Assembly (NCBI RefSeq): GCF_025960875.1
Contig: NZ_JAODLR010000011.1
Location: 62,001 to 126,000 of the forward strand
Direction: 5' to 3'
DNA from: Crystallibacter permensis
GTDB taxonomy: Bacteria; Actinomycetota; Actinomycetes; Actinomycetales; Micrococcaceae
Length of the DNA stretch: 64,000 nt
Shown: piece after piece, positions 54,584-62,959 of the stretch
How the letters are laid out: the number at the start of each line of letters is the position of its first letter
Numbering within the stretch: the first letter of the stretch is position 1
The notes under the pieces: model-generated
What the model saw: the letters and a program-made list of their open reading frames with translations, nothing else
Told to the model about the DNA's origin: nothing
Databases searched by the model: none
Translations under genes and position numbers: made by a program

Positions 54584-55510
54584 TCAGATCGCCCCCGGCG
54601 CCAGCAGCACGGCAAGCACATAGGCCACCGGCGCGGCGAAAACGATGGAATCGAGCCGGTCCATGACGCCGCCGTGGCCGGGCAGGATGTTGCTCATGTC
54701 CTTGATGCCGAGCTCGCGTTTGACCATGGATTCGGCCAGATCCCCGGCCGAGGAGGCGGCGACGGTGGCAATCGCCAGCACCAGCCCGAACCACCACTGC
54801 AGGTCAAGGATGAACACCGAGCAGAGAATTCCAACAACGACGGCGCCGCCCACCGATCCGGCGAAACCCTCCCAGGATTTCTTCGGGCTGATTTTCGGAG
54901 CCATCGGATGCTTGCCGAACAGTACCCCCACCAGATAACCGAAAGTGTCGTTGGAGACCACCAGCAACAGCAGGGTCATCACTTTCAGCGCGCCGTTGTC
55001 CTCGTCCAGCAGCAGCACGGCAAAGCTGATGAACAGCGGCACCCAGCAGAGAATGAAAACTCCGCTCATGATGCTGCGGACGGCATCATGAGCCCGGTCC
55101 AGGCATTTGTAGATCATGATCGCAACCGCGGACGCCACCAGCGCGAACGCCAGTGCTTCCGGGCCACCGTAGTAGGCGGCGAGCGGCATGGCGAAGGCTC
55201 CGGCATACAGCGGCACCTGCGGCACGAAGATGCTCTTGACTGTCAGCGCACGGGAAACTTCCCAGACCCCGATCAGCGCGAAAACCGATACCAGCACCAC
55301 AAACGCGTCGGGCAGGAAGAAGAGTCCCACCAGGACGGCCACGAGAAGTGCCAGGCCGACGATGATGGCGGCGGGAAGGTCGCGCCCTGCCCGTGAAGGC
55401 GTGGCCGCGGCCCGCAGTGCCCGTCGTCCTGGTCCGGCCTTCTGAGACCCGGAACCAGCCTCAGGTGCCGGCGAACCGCCAGCCTGGGTGGAAGGCTGGT
55501 CGGTACCCAT
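54584..55510 (-). CDS. cdsA: Phosphatidate cytidylyltransferase
   Basis: Membrane enzyme making CDP-diacylglycerol from phosphatidic acid and CTP, the branch point to all phospholipids. The 308-residue protein has a polar N-terminal tail of about 45 residues, about eight membrane segments, and the CdsA signature: KISPKKSWEGFAGSVGG and GDLAESMVKRELGIKDMSNI with LPGHGGVMDRLDS. The ATG overlaps the frr stop by one base (TGATG), giving the pyrH-frr-cdsA order found in most bacteria. Confidence 0.96.
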   Translation of the reverse strand: MGTDQPSTQAGGSPAPEAGSGSQKAGPGRRALRAAATPSRAGRDLPAAIIVGLALLVAVLVGLFFLPDAFVVLVSVFALIGVWEVSRALTVKSIFVPQVPLYAGAFAMPLAAYYGGPEALAFALVASAVAIMIYKCLDRAHDAVRSIMSGVFILCWVPLFISFAVLLLDEDNGALKVMTLLLLVVSNDTFGYLVGVLFGKHPMAPKISPKKSWEGFAGSVGGAVVVGILCSVFILDLQWWFGLVLAIATVAASSAGDLAESMVKRELGIKDMSNILPGHGGVMDRLDSIVFAAPVAYVLAVLLAPGAI

Positions 55511-56067
55511 CAGACTTCGAGCAGCTCAGCTTCTTTGCGCTTGAGCAGCTCATCCACGTTGTCCGTATGGGCCTTGGTCCTGGCGTCCAGTTCCTTCTCG
55601 GCGCGCGCGCCCTCGTCTTCACCGATGTCGCCGTCCTTGACCTGCTTGGCGATGTTGTCCATCGCCTTGCGGCGGATGTTGCGGATGGACACCTTCGCGT
55701 CCTCGGCCTTGCCGCGGACAATCTTGACGTATTCCTTGCGGCGTTCCTGGGTCAGCTCCGGCAGCACCACGCGGATAACGTTGCCGTCATTAGCCGGGTT
55801 CGCGCCGACGTCCGAATCCCGCAGGGCCTTCTCAATGTCATTCAGCGCCGACTTGTCGAACGGGGTGATGAGCAGGGTGCGTGCTTCCGGGTTCTGGAAC
55901 GAAGCCAGCTGCTGCAGCGGGGTCGGCGAACCGTAGTAGTTGACGGTGACCTTCGAAAACAATGCCGGGTTCGCGCGGCCGGTACGGATCGTCGCGAAGT
56001 CTTCCTTCGCCACTTCCACCGCCTTGTCCATCTTCTCGGCAGCCTCTAGCATTGTTTCTTCGATCAC
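55510..56067 (-). CDS. frr: Ribosome recycling factor
   Basis: Splits post-termination ribosomes with EF-G. The 185-residue protein has the three-helix/beta tRNA-mimic pattern: [20 protein letters not shown] near the start, [20 protein letters not shown] and the C-terminal [20 protein letters not shown]. It starts at GTG 56067, five bases after AAGGAG. The 113 bases to pyrH hold no gene. Confidence 0.97.
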   Translation of the reverse strand: MIEETMLEAAEKMDKAVEVAKEDFATIRTGRANPALFSKVTVNYYGSPTPLQQLASFQNPEARTLLITPFDKSALNDIEKALRDSDVGANPANDGNVIRVVLPELTQERRKEYVKIVRGKAEDAKVSIRNIRRKAMDNIAKQVKDGDIGEDEGARAEKELDARTKAHTDNVDELLKRKEAELLEV

Positions 56068-56180
56068 GGCGTCTCCTTAGACAATTATGTCCGCCTTCAT
56101 GGCGGCAAGGACTCTGTTATCCATCCTAGGCTATCCGGAACCGCTGACGGGCAGGCGCTCCGGGTTCTGCGCGGGTGCGC

Positions 56181-56930
56181 TTAGGCGGACACGAAGGTCC
56201 CGATCTTCTCGCCCAGGATGGCGCGGCTGACATTGCCCTCGCCTTCCATGCCGAAGACAACCATGGCCAGCTTGTTGTCCTTGCACAGGCTGAAGGCCGT
56301 CTGGTCCATGACACGGATATTGCGGCGCATCGCGTCGTCGTAAGTCAGGCTGTCCAGCTTTTCGGCAGCCGGATCCTTCTTCGGGTCCGCTGTGTAAACC
56401 CCGTCGACCCCGTTCTTGGCCATGAGTACGACGTCGGCATGGACTTCCAGCGCACGCTGGGCAGCAACGGTGTCAGTGGAGAAATACGGCAGCCCGGCGC
56501 CGGCGCCGAAGATGACCACCCGGCCCTTTTCCATGTGGCGGATGGCGCGGCGGGGAATGTAAGCCTCGGCAACCTGGCCCATGGTGATGGCGCTTTGGAC
56601 GCGGGTGTCCACGCCGGCCTGTTCGAGGAAGTCCTGCAGCGCGAGGCAGTTCATGACGGTGCCCAGCATCCCCATGTAATCGGCGCGGGAGCGGTCCATC
56701 CCGGACTGCGAGAGTTCCGCGCCGCGGAAGAAGTTGCCGCCGCCGACCACGATCGCGACCTCGACCTGTCCCACGGTTGCCGCGATCTGCTTGGCGACGC
56801 CGCGGACGGTGTCCGGATCGACGCCGAGTTTTCCCCCGCCGAAAACTTCGCCGGAGAGCTTGAGCAGAACGCGGCGCCGCTTGGGCTCCACCTCGGCGGA
56901 CTGGGTTTCGGTTGCGTGCTGGGGTTCCAT
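56181..56930 (-). CDS. pyrH: UMP kinase
   Basis: Makes UDP from UMP with ATP; a hexameric enzyme of the amino acid kinase family. After a 17-residue polar tail, the 249-residue protein has [60 protein letters not shown] and [20 protein letters not shown]. The ATG at 56930 follows GGGAGG; an upstream extension of the frame passes through the promoter region and is rejected. It is downstream of tsf after a terminator, with its own leader carrying 10-bp repeats. Confidence 0.96.
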   Translation of the reverse strand: MEPQHATETQSAEVEPKRRRVLLKLSGEVFGGGKLGVDPDTVRGVAKQIAATVGQVEVAIVVGGGNFFRGAELSQSGMDRSRADYMGMLGTVMNCLALQDFLEQAGVDTRVQSAITMGQVAEAYIPRRAIRHMEKGRVVIFGAGAGLPYFSTDTVAAQRALEVHADVVLMAKNGVDGVYTADPKKDPAAEKLDSLTYDDAMRRNIRVMDQTAFSLCKDNKLAMVVFGMEGEGNVSRAILGEKIGTFVSA

Positions 56931-56976
56931 CGTGCCTCCCGGGCGTGCTGTTGGTCCTGGGGAAAAGGACCTGTAA

Positions 56977-57006
56977 GGACTGAACTGGACTGAACTGGAC
57001 TGAAGT
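56977..57006. repeat. 10-bp tandem repeat in the pyrH leader
   Basis: GGACTGAACT is present at 56977-56986 and 56987-56996, with a partial third copy GGACTGAAGT at 56997-57006. The spacing is about one DNA turn. It lies between the tsf terminator and pyrH, in the presumed promoter or leader region. Confidence 0.8.
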
Positions 57007-57023
57007 CTGTTATTCTGGGCAGG

Positions 57024-57056
57024 AAAAAGGGGCGGCCACCTGTGGGTGACCACCCC
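57024..57056 (-). terminator. Intrinsic terminator after tsf
   Basis: A 12-bp stem with two G-U pairs (57029-57040 with 57045-57056), TGTG loop, and on the minus strand a run of five T right after it (57028-57024). This is the best classical terminator in the window. Confidence 0.85.
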
Positions 57057-57119
57057 CTCCTCGCTACACGGTGCTGCGCCGCGGACGGCGCATGCCATTA
57101 TTTGCTAAGCGCGATGCTA

Positions 57120-57959
57120 TCAGGCGCCTACGCGGAACCGGGCGAAACCGGATGCGTTCGCACCGGCCTGCTCGAGGACCTTGCCAACGTTGACCTTCGG
57201 GTCCTTGGCGAACGGCTGGTCGAGCAGCACGATCTCCTTGAAGAAGCCGTTGAGGCGGCCTTCGACGATCTTCGGCAGCGCAGCCTCGGGCTTGTTCTCG
57301 GCGCGAGCGGTCTCGTCAGCGATCCGGCGCTCGTTCTCTACCGTCTCGGCCGGAACTTCTTCGCGGACCAGGTAGGACGGCGAGTAGGCAGCAATGTGCA
57401 CGGCCACGTCGTGCGCGGCCTCGACAGCAGCCTCACCCACGGCGTCAACTGCGAACAGCACGCCCACCTGGGCGGGCAGGTCCTTGGACGTCTTGTGGAG
57501 GTAAGCGTCAACGGTCTTGCCTTCGAGGCGTGCAAGACGGCGGACAACAATCTTCTCGCCGAGGATGGCGCCCTCTTCGACGACAACCTCGCTCAGCGGC
57601 TTGCCCTCGACGTCGGTGGCCAGCAGTGCGTCCAGTTCGGCAGCGCCGGACTCGACGGCAACCGAAAGAACCTTGTCGGCCAGTTCGATGAACTTGGCGG
57701 ACTTGGCAACGAAGTCGGTTTCGCAGTTGACCTCGACCATGACACCGACGGTTCCGTCGATGACCTTGGCGGCAACCAGGCCCTCGGCGGTGGAGCGGCC
57801 TTCACGCTTGGTAGCGCCCTTCAGGCCCTTGATGCGAATGAGCTCCATGGCCTTGTCGGCGTCGCCGTTGGCCTCGTCGAGAGCCTTCTTGACATCCATC
57901 ATGCCAGCGCCGGTGCGCTCGCGCAGAGCCTTAATATCAGCAGCGGTGTAATTCGCCAT
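57120..57959 (-). CDS. tsf: Elongation factor Ts
   Basis: Nucleotide exchange factor for EF-Tu. The 279-residue protein starts MANYTAADIKALRERTGAGM, followed by MDVKKALDEANGDADKAMEL (the N-domain) and the core ATKREGRSTAEGLVAAKVID, EVNCETDFVAKSAKFIELAD with the TDFV contact to EF-Tu. The ATG at 57959 follows GGAG at about five bases. It is 126 bases after rpsB, with a hairpin in the gap. Confidence 0.97.
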   Translation of the reverse strand: MANYTAADIKALRERTGAGMMDVKKALDEANGDADKAMELIRIKGLKGATKREGRSTAEGLVAAKVIDGTVGVMVEVNCETDFVAKSAKFIELADKVLSVAVESGAAELDALLATDVEGKPLSEVVVEEGAILGEKIVVRRLARLEGKTVDAYLHKTSKDLPAQVGVLFAVDAVGEAAVEAAHDVAVHIAAYSPSYLVREEVPAETVENERRIADETARAENKPEAALPKIVEGRLNGFFKEIVLLDQPFAKDPKVNVGKVLEQAGANASGFARFRVGA

Positions 57960-58003
57960 TTGGACTCCAGTCCCTCCGTAATAAGTAGTTGTGTATTCCG
58001 CCA

Positions 58004-58034
58004 GTGCGGCCGGCCGAAATTCGGCCGGCCGCAC
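58004..58034 (-). terminator. Hairpin between rpsB and tsf
   Basis: A 14-bp perfect stem (GTGCGGCCGGCCGA at 58004-58017, complement at 58021-58034) with an AAT loop, about 50 bases past the rpsB stop. Without a T run it is probably a partial terminator that sets the tsf:rpsB ratio. Confidence 0.7.
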
Positions 58035-58085
58035 CAGCAGACATCCTCCGCAGGTGGCTAGGTCACCCGCGGCTGAAGATCAGAT

Positions 58086-59030
58086 TTACTTGTCGGTCTC
58101 TGCAGCCGGAGCTTCAGCAGCCTCGGCCGGAGCAGCAGCTTCCGCGGCAGGAGCCTCTTCAGCCGGAGCCTCGGCGGCAGGTGCCTCTTCGGTCGTGGCT
58201 TCAGCGGCCGGGGCCTCGGCGGCGGGCGCCTCTTCGGTCTTGGCTTCAGCGGCCGGAGCCTCGGAGCTACCCTCGAGCAGCTCGCGCTCCCACTCGGCCA
58301 TTGGCTCGACGGGTGCCTCGGTGTTGCCGGCAGCCTTGTTCTGGCGGGCGATCAGGCCCTCAGCAACGGCGTCGGCGACAACGCGGGTGAGCAGGTTGAC
58401 GGAGCGAATGGCGTCGTCGTTGCCCGGAATCGGGAAGTCGACCTCGTCCGGATCGCAGTTGGTGTCGAGGATGGCGACAACCGGGATGTTCAGCTTCTGC
58501 GCCTCGTCAACTGCGAGGTGCTCCTTCTTGGTGTCCACGATCCAGACCACGGACGGAGCCTTGGTCAGGTTGCGGATGCCACCGAGGGTGGTCTGGAGCT
58601 TGGTCAGCTCGCGCTTCAGGAGCAGCAGCTCCTTCTTGGTGTAGGCAGAGCCGGCGACGTCGTCGAAGTCGACCTCTTCGAGTTCCTTCAGACGCTGGAT
58701 CCGGCGGGAAACGGTCTGGAAGTTGGTCAGCATACCGCCGAGCCAGCGCTGGTTCACATACGGCTGGCCAACGCGGGTGGCCTGCTCGGCAATTGCTTCC
58801 TGGGCCTGCTTCTTAGTACCGACGAAGAGCACGGTGCCGCCGTGGGCGACAGTGGCCTTGACGAACTCGTAGGCGCGGTCGATGTAGGACAGCGACTGCT
58901 GCAGGTCAATGATGTAGATGCCGTTGCGCTCGGTGAAGATGAAGCGCTTCATCTTCGGGTTCCAACGACGGGTCTGGTGACCAAAGTGAACGCCGCTGTC
59001 GAGCAGCTGGCGCATGGTAACGACTGGCAT
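58086..59030 (-). CDS. rpsB: 30S ribosomal protein S2
   Basis: Protein of the small subunit near the Shine-Dalgarno region. The 314-residue product starts [20 protein letters not shown] and has the usual core ([40 protein letters not shown]). The C-terminal 60 residues are an Ala/Glu/Pro tail with repeated APAAEAP-like units, as in other Arthrobacter-type S2 proteins and longer than in E. coli. The ATG at 59030 follows AAGGAG. Confidence 0.97.
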   Translation of the reverse strand: MPVVTMRQLLDSGVHFGHQTRRWNPKMKRFIFTERNGIYIIDLQQSLSYIDRAYEFVKATVAHGGTVLFVGTKKQAQEAIAEQATRVGQPYVNQRWLGGMLTNFQTVSRRIQRLKELEEVDFDDVAGSAYTKKELLLLKRELTKLQTTLGGIRNLTKAPSVVWIVDTKKEHLAVDEAQKLNIPVVAILDTNCDPDEVDFPIPGNDDAIRSVNLLTRVVADAVAEGLIARQNKAAGNTEAPVEPMAEWERELLEGSSEAPAAEAKTEEAPAAEAPAAEATTEEAPAAEAPAEEAPAAEAAAPAEAAEAPAAETDK

Positions 59031-59499
59031 GTCGTCACTCCTTCCGGCAGGATTCCCGGCTTCAGCGCGGGTAGATTCTGCCAATAGACGGTTATTAGCT
59101 CACCGCCCGGGTTCGGGCGAAGCTCCTGGCTTCCGTCAGTCCTGTTCGCAAACGGGACGTAAGTCCGGACCGGCTTTACCGGACCGCCTGGACATACCCC
59201 TGCCACAGAAGACTCTGCGGCGGGAAACGGAAACGCGTAGTCAGCTCTCCCACCATGCATCCGGGCCGTAAATTCCAAACGGATAAACAGGACCAAGACA
59301 TGACTCATGGAGGCAGAAAACTGCTTTGCCTAGTGTACTACACGTCAGGGGTCGCACTTCGCCGCTCTTCCTCCCCGAAACCTGCGTACTTCGGCCGGCT
59401 GTTCCACCCGTCCTGCACAACTGCCGCACGCGGGAGTCGTGCGCACATCCGGCACCGGGACCCTCGCGCCGCTGCATCACAACGCGCAGCATCGACCCT
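59031..59499. promoter_or_regulatory. Divergent region between rpsB and the M23 peptidase gene
   Basis: This 469-base stretch contains no convincing gene. It must hold the rpsB promoter and leader, and the M23 gene promoter. Short inverted pairs occur, for example CGCCC/GGGCG near 59103-59120, but I cannot assign a known S2 leader. A TACACT -10-like element lies on the minus strand near 59335, without a clear -35. Confidence 0.4.
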
Positions 59500-60081
59500 A
59501 TGGAATTGCCCGGCCCCCTTGAACAGTCCCCCAGCAGATCCCAGCCGCCCTTCTCCCCGCACATTCTTCGTCTGGCGTGGGCAGCCGCCGTCGTTCTGCT
59601 GTTGACTGCAGCCAACGTCCCGCTGCCCGGCACACCGCCCTCGACTGGCACGACCGGCATTTACGCCCCGGTGTGGAGCTGGCCGACGGATCCGAAGCCT
59701 GCGGTGCTGGCGGGGTTTGATCCCCCGCCCGAGCCCTGGTCGCGCGGGCACCGAGGGGTTGACCTCGAGACGCACGACGGCGCATCAGTACTCGCTCCGC
59801 AGGACGGTACCGTCAGCTTCGTCGGCTGGGTTGTGGACCGCCCCGTCATCACCATCGACCACGGCAACGGACTGCGCAGCAACTTTGAACCTGTATCCAG
59901 CGAATTGCAGAAGGGCGATCCGGTGGACAAGGGCGCCGAGTTGGGGACCGTGGATGGAGCGTCGCACTGCCCGCCCGGCTGTCTGCACTGGGGAGTGCGG
60001 CAGGGTGAGGAATACATCAACCCGCTGCAGTTCGTGATGGACATGAGGCCCTCGGTCCTGCTCCCCCGGCCTATGGAATGA
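59500..60081 (+). CDS. M23 family metallopeptidase-like exported protein
   Basis: Protein of 193 residues with an N-terminal membrane/signal segment (about 24-42, LRLAWAAAVVLLLTAANVPL) and a LytM/M23 domain (about 80-185). It has GHRGVDLETHDGASVLAPQDG, with the first zinc ligands His and Asp, and TIDHGNGLRSNFEPV. The second zinc motif, normally HxH, reads CLHWGV here: the first His is Cys, and a second Cys lies four residues before it (HCPPGC). So it may be inactive, or use Cys; actinobacterial proteins at this locus often show this. If active it would cut peptidoglycan cross-bridges. The start lacks a ribosome binding site and is uncertain. Confidence 0.85.
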   Translation: MELPGPLEQSPSRSQPPFSPHILRLAWAAAVVLLLTAANVPLPGTPPSTGTTGIYAPVWSWPTDPKPAVLAGFDPPPEPWSRGHRGVDLETHDGASVLAPQDGTVSFVGWVVDRPVITIDHGNGLRSNFEPVSSELQKGDPVDKGAELGTVDGASHCPPGCLHWGVRQGEEYINPLQFVMDMRPSVLLPRPME

Positions 60082-60103
60082 AGCCAAACGCCGCGGAGTG
60101 AGG

Positions 60104-61294
60104 CTAAACGAACGCGGCGATGCCCGTGATAGCCCGGCCGGTAACCAGCGAGTTGATCTCCTGGGTTCCCTCGTAGGAGTAGATAGCCTCGGCATCGGCG
60201 AAGATCTTGGCCATCTCGTAGTCGGTGACAATGCCGTTGCCGCCGAGGATTCCACGACCGAGCGCCACCGACTCACGCATGCGCGCCGTAGTGAACGCTT
60301 TGGCGAGTGCGGACTGTTCGTCCTTCGCGGCGCCCAAGTCCTCCAACTGGGCGAGGCGCACCATCATGCCCATGGACGCCACCGTGTTGCCCAGAATCTG
60401 GACGAGTTGGTCCTGCACCAACTGGAAGGAGGCCAGCGGTTTGCCGAACTGGTGCCGCTCGACGGCATAGCGGCGTGCGACGTCGAAGGCCGCCATTTGT
60501 TGCCCAACCGCCTGCCATGCCACAGCCAGCCGGGTCACCTTCAGCACCTTGTTGGTGTCCTTGAAGCTGTTGGCGCCCTTGAGGTGGAATTCATCCGGCA
60601 CCACCACGTTGTCGAGAATGATGTCCGCGTTCTGCACCGTGCGCAGGCTGATCTTGTTCTCGATCTTCGTGGCCTGGTAGCCCTCCAGCGTGGTATCCAC
60701 CAGGAATCCCTTGACCTGATTGTCCGCCGCATCCCGGGCATAGATCACCACCCAGTCGGAGAACGTGGCATTGCCGATCCAGCGCTTGGCGCCGTTGAGG
60801 ATCCAGCTTCCCCCGTCCCGGATAGCTGTGGTGCGCGTACCGCCGGCAACGTCCGAGCCACCCAGCGGTTCCGTCAGGCCGAAGGCCCCGATCTTCTTCA
60901 AGGAATAGATGTCGGGCAGCCACGCATCCTGCTGCTCCTGTGAGGCCAGTGCCTCGATGGATCCGGTGAACAGCCCGTCATGGACTCCCATGAATGTCGC
61001 GATGGAGGTATCCGCACGCGTGAACTCCGCATGTAGCAGCCCGGCCAGCAGGTTGGAATGTCCCTGCCTCCGGACAGGGCTGACAACGTCGAGCTCGGCC
61101 AGCTTCGGGATGATTTCCATGGGGAACTCTCCCCGGTTCCAATAATCCACTGCGATCGGCCGGACTTCCTTGGCCAGCCAGTCACGGACCTCATGCAGCC
61201 GGGCGCGCTCCGAGGCAGAGAGAACTTCCTCGAAGGCGTAGAAGTCCCCATCGGCATAAGGGAGATTGTTCGGATCAATGACAGTCTGGCCCAT
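60104..61294 (-). CDS. Acyl-CoA dehydrogenase, glutaryl-CoA dehydrogenase-like
   Basis: FAD enzyme of 396 residues. It has IGAFGLTEPLGGSDVAGGTR, SWILNGAKRWIGNATFSDWV, and the C-terminal YSYEGTQEINSLVTGRAITG with the catalytic Glu of the YEGT motif. The pattern of RWIGNATF and GFLVDTTLEGYQATKIENK with ISLRTVQNADI resembles glutaryl-CoA dehydrogenases. Whether it decarboxylates is not shown, since the substrate-binding Arg and other specific residues cannot be fully judged. The ATG at 61294 is chosen; an ORF to 61366 would run into the palindrome upstream. It is a single gene with a strong candidate operator. Confidence 0.88.
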   Translation of the reverse strand: MGQTVIDPNNLPYADGDFYAFEEVLSASERARLHEVRDWLAKEVRPIAVDYWNRGEFPMEIIPKLAELDVVSPVRRQGHSNLLAGLLHAEFTRADTSIATFMGVHDGLFTGSIEALASQEQQDAWLPDIYSLKKIGAFGLTEPLGGSDVAGGTRTTAIRDGGSWILNGAKRWIGNATFSDWVVIYARDAADNQVKGFLVDTTLEGYQATKIENKISLRTVQNADIILDNVVVPDEFHLKGANSFKDTNKVLKVTRLAVAWQAVGQQMAAFDVARRYAVERHQFGKPLASFQLVQDQLVQILGNTVASMGMMVRLAQLEDLGAAKDEQSALAKAFTTARMRESVALGRGILGGNGIVTDYEMAKIFADAEAIYSYEGTQEINSLVTGRAITGIAAFV

Positions 61295-61342
61295 GGGTGC
61301 ATCCTTTACTGACGGCTCCAGGACGCGACAGCACATCCCGGT

Positions 61343-61370
61343 GGTTATGTTACTCGTCAGTAACATAACC
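61343..61370. promoter_or_regulatory. 28-bp palindrome upstream of the acyl-CoA dehydrogenase
   Basis: GGTTATGTTACT (61343-61354) and AGTAACATAACC (61359-61370) form a perfect 12-bp inverted repeat around CGTC. It is 49 bases upstream of the start codon. The size and TTACT-n4-AGTAA centre are typical of TetR-type operators; the regulator is not next to it. Confidence 0.75.
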
Positions 61371-61537
61371 TATTCGTCTGCAGCGGGCAACCTTGGCCCC
61401 ATGAAAGCCAGTCAGCAAAACCGGGCTTCGCAAGCAACTGGGACGCCGATGACGCCGGGCATGTCAAAGGCCCCGGCTGGATCCCGAATCAGATCCGGCC
61501 GGAGCCTCTGTGCCCAGCAACCGCTGGGGTCCTGCTG

Positions 61538-61611
61538 TAGGGCGACTGGGACTTGAACCCAGGACCAAAGGATTATGAGTCCTCTGCTCTGACCTGCTGA
61601 GCTACCGCCCC
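61538..61611 (-). tRNA. tRNA with CAU anticodon (Met elongator or Ile2)
   Basis: A 74-base cloverleaf on the minus strand: acceptor GGGGCGG pairing with the 3' part TCGCCCT, D arm GCTC/GAGC, anticodon stem GAGGA/TCCTT with loop CTCATAA, T arm CTGGG/CCCAG with loop TTCAAGT. The anticodon is CAT in DNA. Such a tRNA is either elongator Met or the Ile tRNA whose C34 is changed to lysidine by TilS. The T-loop and variable region resemble tRNA-Ile2 of other bacteria, but the two cannot be separated safely by eye. The CCA end is not encoded. Confidence 0.92.
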
Positions 61612-61702
61612 ATGACTGCCTCGCGATCAGCTGCGAGCAGTTTCGACGTAGCCATCCTAATGGTTACGCGCGGCCCCGCGCACCTTGAGACGCGCGGCGC
61701 CG

Positions 61703-62944
61703 TCAGCTCGGCAAGAAGTCGTCCACCGATCCGCCGCGGTACAGCTTCTCGAAGGTGTCCATGGTCTTATCGATGGCATGTTTGGCCGCCTTGTCGTGGC
61801 TGGCCTCGCCCATGGCCTGGATGTCCTCCGGTGACTGCTTCAGCACCAGGTCCAGTTTGGCGGCCAGGTCGACCGGATCCCGCGGGGTGAAGAGGTAACC
61901 GTTGACGCCGTCGTCGACCAGGTGCGGCAGGGCCATGGCATTGGCCAGGACCACCGGCTTGCTCGCGGACATGGCCTCCAGCGAGACCAGGGACTGCAGC
62001 TCCGCCGTACCCGGCTGGCAGAAGACAGTCGCCCGAAGGTACGCGAGCCGCAGTTCGTCGTCGTCCACGTGGCCCAGGAACTTCACCCGCCCGGCCATAC
62101 CAAGCTCGGCCACCTTGGCGTCGAGCATGGGCCGCACTTCGCCTTCGCCGACTATTTCCAGATGGACGTTGAGGTCAGGGTCCGTCAGCGAGATCGCTTC
62201 TATCAGCACGTCCACGTGCTTCTCCTGGGCCAGCCGGCCCGCAAAAAGGACCGTGGGATGGTCAGATTTCTCGACGACTTCGCCCGGCGCCAGTTCGTAA
62301 TGGGCTGAGTCAATGCCGTTGGAGAGCGGAAGCACCTTGTGCAGGAAGGCGTGCTCCTTCATGGCCTTCGCGGCCAGCGGTGTAGGAGTGGTGACTACCG
62401 CTGCCTTGCCCATGATCTTGCCCATGTCGCGCCAGGAGTTCTTGGCAACAATGTCGAGGAACCACTGCGGGAACGGCAGGAACGGTTCGAGATTTTCGGG
62501 CATGAAGTGGTTCGTAGCAATGGCCCGGATTCCGCGGCGGACCGCTTCGGCCATGGTGGCCTGGCCGATCATGTAGTGGCACTGGATGTGGACCACGTCC
62601 GGCTGGACCTCGTCGAAGATCCGCTTCATGTCCCGCCTGATCTCCCAGGGGAAGCAAATGCGCCATGACTCGTGTGTGGGCACCGAATGCGAGCGGAGCC
62701 GGTGCACAGCCGCTTCGGGGCGGTGCTCCACATAGGTGGTTCCCTGCTCCGGGCGCGCCGCGACGACATGCACGCCGTGCCCCCGCTTGGACATGGCTTG
62801 GGCCAGCCGTAGGCCGAACACCGCCGCCCCGTTGACATCCGGCAGATAGGTGTCGGCGGCGACCAGGATCTTGAGCGGTCTTGGTCCCTTGTTCCCGCTC
62901 ACCTGGCGCAGAACTCCCTGGTCGGTTGTGACGATGCTGTTCAT
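61703..62944 (-). CDS. Glycosyltransferase family 4 protein
   Basis: Retaining GT-B glycosyltransferase of 413 residues. The N-half has KILVAADTYLPDVNGAAVFG and PDVVHIQCHYMIGQATMAEA; the C-half has VLFAGRLAQEKHVDVLIEAI and the nucleotide-sugar motif SLEAMSASKPVVLANAMALP. The family includes mannosyl- and glucosyltransferases for lipids such as PimB-like enzymes. The sugar and acceptor are unknown. No cell-envelope gene cluster is nearby; the DMT permease gene ends 15 bases upstream, so the two may be co-transcribed. Confidence 0.9.
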   Translation of the reverse strand: MNSIVTTDQGVLRQVSGNKGPRPLKILVAADTYLPDVNGAAVFGLRLAQAMSKRGHGVHVVAARPEQGTTYVEHRPEAAVHRLRSHSVPTHESWRICFPWEIRRDMKRIFDEVQPDVVHIQCHYMIGQATMAEAVRRGIRAIATNHFMPENLEPFLPFPQWFLDIVAKNSWRDMGKIMGKAAVVTTPTPLAAKAMKEHAFLHKVLPLSNGIDSAHYELAPGEVVEKSDHPTVLFAGRLAQEKHVDVLIEAISLTDPDLNVHLEIVGEGEVRPMLDAKVAELGMAGRVKFLGHVDDDELRLAYLRATVFCQPGTAELQSLVSLEAMSASKPVVLANAMALPHLVDDGVNGYLFTPRDPVDLAAKLDLVLKQSPEDIQAMGEASHDKAAKHAIDKTMDTFEKLYRGGSVDDFLPS

Positions 62945-62959
62945 ATGATCTGTTCGTAC

